Source: Victivallales bacterium
Lineage (GTDB): Bacteria; Verrucomicrobiota; Lentisphaeria; Oligosphaerales; Oligosphaeraceae
Assembly (NCBI GenBank): GCA_017615955.1
Contig: JAFZZD010000325.1
Span: forward strand, 1 to 7,832
Direction: 5' to 3'
Length of the DNA: 7,832 nucleotides
Shown: piece after piece, positions 1 to 6,508 of the stretch
How the letters are laid out: the number at the start of each line of letters is the position of its first letter
How positions within the stretch are numbered: position 1 is the stretch's first letter
Translations under genes and position numbers: made by a program
Notes under the pieces: model-generated
Seen by the model: only the letters and a program-made list of their open reading frames with translations
Database searches by the model: none
Told to the model about the DNA's origin: nothing

Positions 1-1
1 G

Positions 2-907
2 ACAGTTGTAACGGCTGGTGACAAGGCATTTTCATGGGGAGCCTTGCTTCTTGTGGCGAGCATGCGCAGGAATGGCATGATGCATCCAGTCATTGTCGGC
101 ACAACAGGCTGGCCTAAGGAGATGGAGCAGCGTGTACTTTCCCTTGGCGGAGTGACGCTTCATGAACTGCCCAAGTCCAGGCAGTGCGTGACATGCCAGA
201 AACCCATGCTTATGAATCTTGATGAAATCGAGACAGAATGGGTATGCTGGGCGGATTCCGATGCGGTGTTTGTGGGTGATTGTTCTGAATGGCTTGTGGG
301 CGACAATCCGGACGAGATAACGATACGCAAATATTCTCCGCCTCCAGATGACTTCACTCCTGAGAATCTTGAAACCTGGCGGCGGGATGTGGAGCAATAC
401 TGTGGTGGCGCATGCGCCACAAGCCGCTATGACACTCGTATGAACGCGCCGTTCATAGTGCTTCACCGCAAGTGGCGTCCTTTCCTTGAACGCTGGCAGA
501 ACCAGATTGCGAAAGTATTGCCAGCGGATGTAGCCATCATAATGAAGCATGGCTCACCATATTTCCAGACGGATGAGAGTGTTCTTGGAAGCCTTCTCTG
601 CTATGATCCCAATGCACCAGCGGTGACGCAAAACTACAAGGCAAATGGAAGCGTGGACAGGGGACGCTACTATGCACATTTTGCATACAACCCAAAGCCC
701 TGGCAGATGTGGAATGCCTATTCGCTCAAATGGCACGACGTACTTGCGCCAGTTGTTGATTGGCTAGTGGAAAAGGGCATTGTGAAGGCGGACGAACTGC
801 CTATTCCGCTAAGGAAGGGATGGTGGCCTTTCTGCCGTGCCATGGCACCGTTGGCACCTTGGGTCTGGCGTGCAATCAAATTGAAGCGCAAGTTTATCAA
901 AGGATAA
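2..907 (+). CDS. Putative glycosyltransferase, 5' end cut by window edge
   Basis: The frame is open from the window edge to the TAA at 905-907 (301 visible residues), so the true start lies upstream. A TTG at 44 and an ATG at 62 are in frame, but the residues before them (VVTAGDKAFSWGALLLVASM) look like the first strand and helix of a nucleotide-sugar-binding domain, so neither is a likely start. The best motif is WADSDAVF, with its DSD at about visible residues 85-87 (codons 254-262). It sits after a hydrophobic strand, as the metal-binding DxD of GT-A glycosyltransferases does. A CxxC (CVTC) precedes it. The C-terminus is rich in Trp, Pro and Lys/Arg and ends in a basic tail, which could rest on the membrane. 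The Stealth gene begins 11 bp downstream, so the two are probably co-transcribed. I infer sugar transfer in capsule assembly; the family, donor and acceptor are not recognised. Confidence 0.7.
   Translation, partial: TVVTAGDKAFSWGALLLVASMRRNGMMHPVIVGTTGWPKEMEQRVLSLGGVTLHELPKSRQCVTCQKPMLMNLDEIETEWVCWADSDAVFVGDCSEWLVGDNPDEITIRKYSPPPDDFTPENLETWRRDVEQYCGGACATSRYDTRMNAPFIVLHRKWRPFLERWQNQIAKVLPADVAIIMKHGSPYFQTDESVLGSLLCYDPNAPAVTQNYKANGSVDRGRYYAHFAYNPKPWQMWNAYSLKWHDVLAPVVDWLVEKGIVKADELPIPLRKGWWPFCRAMAPLAPWVWRAIKLKRKFIKG
405..420. repeat. 16-bp perfect palindrome inside the first glycosyltransferase gene
   Basis: GTGGCGCATGCGCCAC reads the same on both strands. It lies within coding sequence for Gly-Gly-Ala-Cys-Ala-Thr. 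It could be a DNA-binding or methylation site, or a chance result of the codons used. No second copy was noticed in the window. Confidence 0.5.
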
Positions 908-918
908 AGCTGGGATAG

Positions 919-1944
919 ATGGACAAGATTGACTTTGTGCTGCCATGGGTCGATGGAAGCGACTTGGCCTGGCTTGAGCAGAAACGCAAGTACGAGAATG
1001 GGGGCGAGCGCATGGCGCATGGTGATGCCGATGCCAATGCGGACTGCCGCTACCGCGACTATGGATTGCTGAAATACTGGTTCCGCGCGGTCGAGCGCTT
1101 TGCCCCATGGGTAAACCGCTTGTTTTTCGTGACTTGCGGGCAGAAGCCGGACTGGCTGGACGAAGCGAACCCCAGGCTTGTGCTCGTCAACCACAGCGAC
1201 TATATTCCAGCAGATTATCTTCCTACTTTCAATTCCAACACAATTGAACTCAATCTGCATCGCATTTCTGAACTTTCGGAGCGGTTTGTGCTGTTAAATG
1301 ACGATGTCTTCATCATTCGCCCGATTCAGCCTGATTTCTTCTTCAAGGAGGGAAAACCTGTCATCTCCTGCGATCTGGGCATTCCCCGCTGGCTTGGCTG
1401 TAGTAACATCAGCCGTATCGCGCTGAACAACAGCGGGGTTTTGAAGTTAAGCCTGGACGTGGAACGCCTGGTTTGGAAGAATATCTGGAAATACATCGAT
1501 GTCCGTGCACTGGGCTTTTCCAGAGCCATAAAGAACCTGGCTTCGTTCGTTGTCAACAGGGTTGTGATCGAGGGGACTTTCGGCCACCTGGCGCAACCCC
1601 ACCTGAAATCCACGCTGGAGGAGATATGGCGCGCACAGCCAGGAGTTCTGGAGAGAACCTCAAAGAGCCGCTTCCGCACTGACGATGGTGTCAACCAATG
1701 GCTTGTCAGCGCATGGGATATGATTTCCGGGCGTTTCTTCCCTGCAAATGAAAAGCGCAAAGGCGAGTTTATCACGCTGGATGAGAAGAGCCTTGCCTAT
1801 ACATGCGAAATTATCAGGCAGCAAAAGAGGCCGCAGCTTTGTCTCAATGACAAAGGCGGCACACCTGGCCTTGAACATTGTTTCGAGGAAGTTGCCAAGG
1901 CATTCGAGGAACTGCTTCTTGAAAAATCCTCGTTTGAGAAGTGA
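919..1944 (+). CDS. Stealth-family capsular polysaccharide phosphotransferase
   Basis: This 341-residue protein carries the Stealth conserved regions in order. CR1 is IDFVLPWVDGSD at residues 4-15. CR2 runs from about 45 to 132, with DYGLLKYWFRAVERFAPWV, NHSDYIP and FNSNTIELNLHRI, and ends in LLNDDVFI (D128, D129). CR3-like sequence is GHLAQPH plus the LEEIW and FRTDDGVNQWL segments (about 222-262). CR4-like CLND is near 308-311. Known members (Neisseria SacB/XcbA type, and the GlcNAc-1-phosphotransferase family) transfer a sugar-1-phosphate from a nucleotide sugar to a glycan, forming phosphodiester bonds in capsules. The protein is probably cytoplasmic or membrane-peripheral, since no transmembrane segment is visible. 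The length is normal for the family. The ATG gives an N-terminus starting just before CR1; the ribosome binding site is weak. Substrate and linkage cannot be read from the sequence. Confidence 0.93.
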   Translation: MDKIDFVLPWVDGSDLAWLEQKRKYENGGERMAHGDADANADCRYRDYGLLKYWFRAVERFAPWVNRLFFVTCGQKPDWLDEANPRLVLVNHSDYIPADYLPTFNSNTIELNLHRISELSERFVLLNDDVFIIRPIQPDFFFKEGKPVISCDLGIPRWLGCSNISRIALNNSGVLKLSLDVERLVWKNIWKYIDVRALGFSRAIKNLASFVVNRVVIEGTFGHLAQPHLKSTLEEIWRAQPGVLERTSKSRFRTDDGVNQWLVSAWDMISGRFFPANEKRKGEFITLDEKSLAYTCEIIRQQKRPQLCLNDKGGTPGLEHCFEEVAKAFEELLLEKSSFEK

Positions 1945-1961
1945 GGGACTTTCTTCTGCGA

Positions 1962-3032
1962 TTATTTATGGAGCCAGTCCCTCAGCCCGACAAGCGGGTT
2001 ATAGAGAAATAGGAAAAAGGCATCGGCAAGCCATGCCATGGAGGGATGCCGCACAAACAGCTTGACAAAGCAACCTGCTACGAGGCGCGATTTCGTGGAG
2101 GCTTTTGTAAGTTCATCGAAATCGCCGAAGCCATCGGCAAACAAACTGGTAAGAGTTTCAATCCTGCGCTGCCGGGGCGTGTTCCTTATGACGCGCGTGG
2201 CAAACCAGTAGTAGTAAATCCACATCAGCCAGTGCCTGGCCCATATCGATGAAATCTTATGGTTGAAGTTCTCCTCGTGTGAGACCTTTGAATGGAAAGC
2301 CAGAAGCGATTTGAGTATGCCAGCGTAGTCTTTCAGGAAATAGTCCGTTTTCTTTGCCAGCGTGGAAATCGAATTTGTTCTTATGCGGTAGATGTAGAAT
2401 GGCTCATGTATGGGAATGACCCGCTTGGCAAGATAGAGCGCACGGGGCGCAAATTCGCTGTCCTGGCGTTTCAGGCCATAAAGGCACTTTAAGTTGTGCG
2501 TGACCAGGTGCTCTCGCCTGAAAACGCTCAATTGAAGCATAGGGCAGGGGGCCCTTTGCCTCTCATAGATCATGATTGTCGCCTCTGGACCTGTCAGTTC
2601 GCCATGAAAGTCCGCCGCATAGTTGTCGCGTGTTGGGTCGTCTTTCCCTGTTGTCTCGTTTCTCACGATCATGGCGCATGGATAGATGTCGGCTCCAGGA
2701 CGCTCTGCAATCTTGTCATGAAGCCGCTGAAGCGAACCCTCTTCAATGGTGTCGTCCCCATCCAGGAATATGACATATTCTCCAGTCGCCATGTCGGTGC
2801 CAGTGTTGCGCGAAGCCGAACAGGAGCCGCTGCGAGGACCTGTGAAAAACCTGAAACGCGAATCCTTCTCAGCATATTCGCGTACAATTTCCTCTGTTTT
2901 GTCTTTTGATGTTTCGACGCCGATGATGCATTCCCAGTCAGTGAACTGCTGGCTCAACAGTGAGTCCAGGCATTCCCGCAGATATGGTTCTACATCGCAA
3001 CAAGGTACAATTATGGAAAAGAATGGTCTCAT
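1962..3032 (-). CDS. Family 2 glycosyltransferase with variant nucleotide-binding motif
   Basis: This 356-residue protein opens with FSIIVPCCDVEPYLRECLDSLLSQ, the usual first strand and helix of GT2 enzymes. YVIFLDGDD (residues 86-94) supplies the DxD metal site. SASRNTGTDMATGEY lies just before it, as in the family. The position normally held by DDGSTDGT reads VETSKDKT (39-46), so the first acidic pair is altered. The C-terminal 120 residues are aromatic and basic, with short hydrophobic stretches (WLMWIYYYWF; the end near FFLFLYNPLVGL) that suggest peripheral membrane contact. The role inferred is adding a sugar to the growing lipid-linked repeat unit on the cytoplasmic face. It converges on the Stealth gene with 17 bp between stops and diverges from the flippase gene. 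A consensus-like promoter lies about 37-65 bp upstream. A clear Shine-Dalgarno site is not visible. Confidence 0.92.
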   Translation of the reverse strand: MRPFFSIIVPCCDVEPYLRECLDSLLSQQFTDWECIIGVETSKDKTEEIVREYAEKDSRFRFFTGPRSGSCSASRNTGTDMATGEYVIFLDGDDTIEEGSLQRLHDKIAERPGADIYPCAMIVRNETTGKDDPTRDNYAADFHGELTGPEATIMIYERQRAPCPMLQLSVFRREHLVTHNLKCLYGLKRQDSEFAPRALYLAKRVIPIHEPFYIYRIRTNSISTLAKKTDYFLKDYAGILKSLLAFHSKVSHEENFNHKISSIWARHWLMWIYYYWFATRVIRNTPRQRRIETLTSLFADGFGDFDELTKASTKSRLVAGCFVKLFVRHPSMAWLADAFFLFLYNPLVGLRDWLHK

Positions 3033-3068
3033 TTTTTAATTCCAGAAACAAGCATTGAATTGTTGCTT

Positions 3069-3096
3069 ATTATATCATCTTTCCATGACTTTTCCA
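3069..3096 (-). promoter_or_regulatory. Sigma-70-like promoter for the GT2 gene
   Basis: Read on the - strand, TGGAAA (3091-3096) is followed after 16 nt by a perfect TATAAT (3069-3074). Transcription would start near 3062, giving a leader of about 30 nt before the ATG at 3032. The -35 box matches TTGACA at four of six positions. The prediction rests on sequence only. Confidence 0.6.
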
Positions 3097-3152
3097 GAAG
3101 GGAAAGGACAAAAAGGATTATAAGGCAATGGGGTAATTTGGGGTGAGGCAAG

Positions 3153-3180
3153 TTGAAAATTCAGGAAAACGATGTAAAAT
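3153..3180 (+). promoter_or_regulatory. Sigma-70-like promoter for the flippase gene
   Basis: TTGAAA (3153-3158) is followed after 16 nt by TAAAAT (3175-3180), a good match to the sigma-70 pattern. The start of transcription would be near 3187, leaving a leader of about 30 nt before the ATG at 3217. The -10 box runs into the left arm of the dyad at 3178-3211. Confidence 0.55.
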
Positions 3181-3211
3181 AATGACACTTTTGAATCTTT
3201 TTGTCATTATT
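3178..3211. promoter_or_regulatory. Candidate operator: 10-bp inverted repeat at flippase promoter
   Basis: AATAATGACA (3178-3187) and its exact reverse complement TGTCATTATT (3202-3211) are separated by 14 nt. The left arm overlaps the predicted -10 box and the predicted transcription start falls at its end. Most of that arm would therefore not be transcribed, which favours a DNA operator for a dimeric regulator over an RNA hairpin. The right arm ends 5 bp before the ATG, where a ribosome binding site would otherwise be expected. If transcription starts further upstream, it could instead form a translation-blocking stem. Confidence 0.5.
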
Positions 3212-3216
3212 GCGAT

Positions 3217-4752
3217 ATGAAGCTGGATTTTGTAAAGAATACAAAGCGTAACGTAGTCGCCTCCTTTGTGAACAAGGCGGTGGCGATGCTGTTTCCGTTT
3301 TTCCGGAAGACGCTGTTCATGTGGGTACTGGGACCAGGCTATCTTGGTCTCAACGGGCTTTTGTATTCCATACTTGGCATGCTGATGCTGGCCGAACTGG
3401 GGTTTGGCACTGCCATTGTCTGCTATATGTACAAACCAGTTGCGGACGATGACAAGAAGCTGCTTTGCGCATATCTCAAGTTCTTCCGCACAGTTTACCG
3501 CTGCGTGGGAAGCGCGATATTCGTGGTCGGTCTCTGCCTGCTGCCATTCCTACGGCGTTTGATACATGGGGACATTCCTGCGGATGTGAACCTGCATCTG
3601 GTATTCCTGCTGCACCTTTGCAACACGTCCGCCAGCTATTTTCTATTTGCCTACAGGGGATCCATTCTTGGTGCACATCACCGCAATGACATAACGACCC
3701 ATATCAAGACAGTCACGTCCGTGGTGGAGTTTGGAACCATTGCGCTGGTGCTGTATTTCACACATAACTACTACCATTATGTGCTGGTGACGATTCTGTT
3801 CACATTGCTGAACAACATCCTGCTGGTCTATGCCACGCGTCGCATATTTCCCGACCTTGTGCCGGAGGGGACGCTGCCCCGGGATGAAGTCAAGCGTGTG
3901 GTTAGCGATGTGAAGGCGATATTCATGCACAAGGTGGGTTCAGTGGTTTCCCATTCTTTTGACAACGTGGTCATATCCTCGTTCCTGGGGCTGGTGGCTG
4001 TGGCTGCCTACAACAACTACCATTGCATAAGCCTGGCGGTCGCGGGCATTCCCTCTGCAATATGCTATTCCATGACTGGGGGCTTTGGCAACAAGATCCA
4101 TACGGAGAGCAAGGAAGATAATTTCAAGCTGCTGATGAAGGTGAACAGGCTTATCATCTGCATCGTGATCTGGTGCACCGCAATGTTGCTTGCATTGTAC
4201 CAGCCCTTTATGATTATATGGACTGGTGGCAAGGAGGGGTTGATACGGCATTTCATGACGCCTTTGCTGCTGGTGATATGGTTCTATGAAAAGCAGTCCA
4301 GAGAAACGCTTCGCATGTTCAAGAACGCGGCTTCGCTTTGGCAGCAGGATCGTTGGAAGGCTGTGATAGCCAGTTTCGCAAATCTGGCATTGAACATACT
4401 TTTCATCAATGTCTTTCCAGATGAATATAAACTAGACGGCGTCATATTCGCAACCTTGCTGACAGATGTGGTCATTCAGATGCCATGGGAGGCATACGCT
4501 GTGTTTTCCACTTTCTTTGGAAGGCAGGAGGCGAGGAAGTACTGGCTTGCGCAGTTCGGCTATCTGGTATTGGCAGTGATCATGGCCATTTTGGCCTGGA
4601 ATACAGTATCCCTGGTGCCATGGGACGGGGCAAGGGGATTCTTGATAAAGGGTTTTGTATCGGCTGTGGTATCCTCCGCGCTGCTGGTAGCCCTGTTCCG
4701 CGAGGATGTGTTTGAGCTTTTGAAAAGCCTAAAAGGCAAGAAAGTCAATTGA
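3217..4752 (+). CDS. Wzx-like polysaccharide flippase (MOP superfamily)
   Basis: This 511-residue protein is strongly hydrophobic, with roughly a dozen candidate membrane segments. Clear ones lie near residues 12-35, 42-70, 95-112, 125-147, 168-203, 313-334, 346-358, 446-466 and 476-494. The N-terminus (KNTKRNVVASFVNKAVAMLFPFFRKTLFMWVLGPGYLGLNGL, then LAELGFGTAIVCYMYKPVADDD, written here in pieces) follows the pattern of oligosaccharide flippases: a basic start, LGPGYLGLNG, and an LAELG-type second segment. The family moves undecaprenyl-diphosphate-linked repeat units from the cytoplasmic to the periplasmic face. The length is normal. No Shine-Dalgarno site is visible before the ATG, but no better in-frame start exists nearby. 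The stop codon overlaps the end of the convergent nucleotidyltransferase gene. The substrate should be the glycan built by the neighbouring transferases. Confidence 0.9.
   Translation: MKLDFVKNTKRNVVASFVNKAVAMLFPFFRKTLFMWVLGPGYLGLNGLLYSILGMLMLAELGFGTAIVCYMYKPVADDDKKLLCAYLKFFRTVYRCVGSAIFVVGLCLLPFLRRLIHGDIPADVNLHLVFLLHLCNTSASYFLFAYRGSILGAHHRNDITTHIKTVTSVVEFGTIALVLYFTHNYYHYVLVTILFTLLNNILLVYATRRIFPDLVPEGTLPRDEVKRVVSDVKAIFMHKVGSVVSHSFDNVVISSFLGLVAVAAYNNYHCISLAVAGIPSAICYSMTGGFGNKIHTESKEDNFKLLMKVNRLIICIVIWCTAMLLALYQPFMIIWTGGKEGLIRHFMTPLLLVIWFYEKQSRETLRMFKNAASLWQQDRWKAVIASFANLALNILFINVFPDEYKLDGVIFATLLTDVVIQMPWEAYAVFSTFFGRQEARKYWLAQFGYLVLAVIMAILAWNTVSLVPWDGARGFLIKGFVSAVVSSALLVALFREDVFELLKSLKGKKVN
4745..4752. 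other. Palindromic tail-to-tail stop overlap
   Basis: TCAATTGA is a perfect palindrome that provides the final TGA of both the flippase (+) and the nucleotidyltransferase (-). Both proteins end in Asn-stop through the same 8 bp. There is no room for a conventional terminator between the genes. Confidence 0.9.
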
Positions 4753-5683
4753 ATATTTGCCAGTCCTTTTTCAAAGAGGGGGAAAATGGCTGTTTTTGCT
4801 GGATAGTCTTGTACATTGAGCGCAGTATCCTGACAACAGGGGGAAGACCGATAGTGAGCAAATCCCCAAGAGTGTGACGCCTTGCAAGCCAGCGCAGCGT
4901 GTTGTACAAAGTCCGTTTCCCTGTAGTCTTTATTTCACTGACTGCTGTCAGCCATTGCTCCCTTGCCTCGTCAAGGCTGCAAATTGCTTCTTTTTGGGGG
5001 CGGAATTTCCATTCCAGGGCCTTTGTGTAAAGTCCGTTGTTGAGCAGACCAGCCCTGTCCACAGCTTTCCATTTGTAGTTGTTGCTTGCAATCAGACGTG
5101 CATCCCCAATGCCAAGAATGCATTTGTTGATGTTCCTGACGATGAATACATCGTCCCTTCCAGGTTCAGTGCAAAGAAGAAGGCCTGCACCCCGGTTCAC
5201 TAGAAGACGTATGGCCTCCGTCCAAGGCAAGGCGCTGGGTTCCAGCCTGGCAATGTCCTTGAACAGCTCCTCTCCCTTCTTGCCGGCCACGTTGAAATAA
5301 CCATGGACCAGTTCCTGTATCATAAGGCGTTCCTGGTCGTGTTTGATGCGCCATGGTGTCTTTGGAGTGCAGAAGTCCACGTCAATGCCCAGTTTCTCGG
5401 TCCACTTCACGGATATGGGGGCAAGTGCCTTGGCAATGGCGTCAATGTCCGCGCTGCTGGCGTTCTCAACAGTGACGACATAGAAGTCCAAGTCATTGGA
5501 GAGGCGTGGATTCTGAGGGCCATTGTCTTCGAACACGCCGCCTTCCCCGCGCCCATAGCCACCTCCAAGCACTACGCCACCCAGCATGGGTATGTCAAGT
5601 GCGTTGATTTCCGCGCCGATCTGCTGGATTGCGTCATCGACGATTCTGTCTGCCTCAGGCGAGTTGTAGGCGTGCGATGCCAT
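4745..5683 (-). CDS. Pol-beta-fold nucleotidyltransferase of unknown substrate
   Basis: This is a 312-residue protein. GGVVLGGGYGRGEGGV (residues 35-50) is the glycine-rich nucleotide-binding turn. LSNDLDFYVV (61-70) gives the DxD metal pair D64 and D66, and the IDVDF strand (100-104) can supply the third carboxylate. All catalytic residues expected of the superfamily therefore appear present. The rest is helical, with RLLVNRGAGLLL (159-170) as its most conserved-looking part. Members of this fold move a nucleotidyl group to small molecules, RNA or proteins; the target here is unknown. AGGAGG lies 9 nt before the ATG, and the stop (TAG) of the upstream gene abuts that ATG, so translation is probably coupled. 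Given its place in the operon, it may activate a glycan precursor or nucleotidylate a partner protein. Both are inference. Confidence 0.8.
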   Translation of the reverse strand: MASHAYNSPEADRIVDDAIQQIGAEINALDIPMLGGVVLGGGYGRGEGGVFEDNGPQNPRLSNDLDFYVVTVENASSADIDAIAKALAPISVKWTEKLGIDVDFCTPKTPWRIKHDQERLMIQELVHGYFNVAGKKGEELFKDIARLEPSALPWTEAIRLLVNRGAGLLLCTEPGRDDVFIVRNINKCILGIGDARLIASNNYKWKAVDRAGLLNNGLYTKALEWKFRPQKEAICSLDEAREQWLTAVSEIKTTGKRTLYNTLRWLARRHTLGDLLTIGLPPVVRILRSMYKTIQQKQPFSPSLKKDWQIFN

Positions 5684-6508
5684 CTACTGCTTCCTCCTGC
5701 GGGCCTTTCCTCTGAGAAAGTCCAGAATCTTGCCAAAGAATCCAATGTTGTTGCCAATTTGGCTTGCCATGCCAGGATCGTCCACATCGGCCCAAAAGCC
5801 AGTTTTGGCATCAATGATACGGGGGCCGATTACAATCTTGTCTTCAAGTTCAAGTCCTGAACCTATATACGTGTCATCTCCGACCACGGTTCTTTCAAGG
5901 CGGGCACCTTCGCCAATGAATGAGCCTTTGCCGACTATGCACAGTCCATCCAGCCTGACGTTTCGCGCACACCATACGTCATCCTGCAAAATCACGGGTT
6001 TCTTAACCTCGACGCCATGCTCCATGATTACGTTCCGTCCAAGATAGACACCGCCTTCTGCGGAATAGCCTGGCAAAGTGAAATGGGTGTTTAAAGCCCT
6101 GTCATCCAGAATGTCCATATTGATTTTGTGCCAGTCACTGACATCGCGTATAATGAAATCAGCCAGTCTCAAACCCCATACCACGGTTGTCCCCTGGTCC
6201 AGGTTTTGTGTCAATGGGCTTGACTGCCTGGTCAGGTCCTCATTTGATTTGGGCATTTCGCCTATGCCCTGCTGATAGAAGATGGGGATGCTGAACCTGG
6301 TAAGGTCTGTAAAAGTCTTGGCCAGTCTTTCCGAATAATTCCAGTCCAGCACTTCTGCCATCTCATAACCGCGTTTTTCCGCCAGTTCAAGGGCATAGTC
6401 GATATATTGCTTTCCAGCTATGGGCAGTTCCGCAGGGCTGATGTTGGGCAGGATTTCCCGTACCCAGTTTGTTTCCTCGATGGAAGGGACGAATATAATG
6501 CCTTTCAT
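5684..6508 (-). CDS. Pyrophosphorylase-like protein with left-handed beta-helix, probably catalytically inactive
   Basis: The chosen start gives 274 residues. An AAGGAG lies 7 nt before this ATG, and the N-terminus MKGIIFVP matches the first strand of sugar-phosphate nucleotidyltransferases. A longer in-frame version up to 6574 only adds sequence inside the upstream gene. Residues 29-48 (LPIAGKQYIDYALELAEKRG) resemble the PVAGKPLIDYVLE region of NDP-sugar pyrophosphorylases. The GxGTRLxP...PK catalytic signature that should precede it is replaced by SIEETNWVREILPNISPAE. From about 148 to 235, hexapeptide-type repeats (GGVYLGRNVIMEHGVEV, DDVWCARNVRLDG, IVGKGSFIGEGARLE, DDTYIGSGLEL) form a left-handed beta-helix, usually a trimerising or acyl/nucleotidyltransferase domain. 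The C-terminus is basic. The ATG overlaps the preceding TGA (TGATG). A scaffold or regulatory role is possible; retained activity with altered chemistry is not excluded. Confidence 0.78.
   Translation of the reverse strand: MKGIIFVPSIEETNWVREILPNISPAELPIAGKQYIDYALELAEKRGYEMAEVLDWNYSERLAKTFTDLTRFSIPIFYQQGIGEMPKSNEDLTRQSSPLTQNLDQGTTVVWGLRLADFIIRDVSDWHKINMDILDDRALNTHFTLPGYSAEGGVYLGRNVIMEHGVEVKKPVILQDDVWCARNVRLDGLCIVGKGSFIGEGARLERTVVGDDTYIGSGLELEDKIVIGPRIIDAKTGFWADVDDPGMASQIGNNIGFFGKILDFLRGKARRRKQ
5693..5698 (-). promoter_or_regulatory. Ribosome binding site of the nucleotidyltransferase
   Basis: AGGAGG on the - strand lies 9 nt before the ATG at 5683. It supports that start even though the ATG directly abuts the previous gene's TAG. 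Confidence 0.75.

Larger units (their letters stand above)
3033..3216. other. Divergent intergenic region
   Basis: This AT-rich stretch of 184 bp separates the starts of the GT2 and flippase genes. It contains one candidate promoter in each direction and a long inverted repeat next to the flippase start. I see no convincing small gene or terminator in it. The middle part (about 3110-3150) holds G-rich runs (ATGGGG, TTTGGGG) of unknown meaning. Confidence 0.7.

Noticed and set aside
44..907. Gene start at the TTG at 44 for the first glycosyltransferase
   Set aside because: The frame is open to the window edge and the residues upstream fit the first beta strand of the domain, so the start is outside the window.
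718..1260. 180-codon open frame on the - strand
   Set aside because: It is antisense to the Stealth and glycosyltransferase genes, and its composition looks like a shadow frame with no recognisable domain.
1905..1932. CGAGGA...TCCTCG hairpin near the end of the Stealth gene as a terminator
   Set aside because: It has only a 6-bp stem with a 16-nt loop, lies before the stop codon, and has no T-run after it.
2496..2909. 137-codon open frame on the + strand
   Set aside because: It is antisense to the GT2 gene, whose motifs are clear; nothing recognisable is encoded.
4725..4738. GCCT-AAA-AGGC stem near the flippase end as a terminator
   Set aside because: The stem is only 4 bp, lies within the coding sequence, and is not followed by a T-run.
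5303..5860. 185-codon open frame on the + strand
   Set aside because: It runs antisense across the junction of two well-supported - strand genes and shows no family motif or ribosome site.
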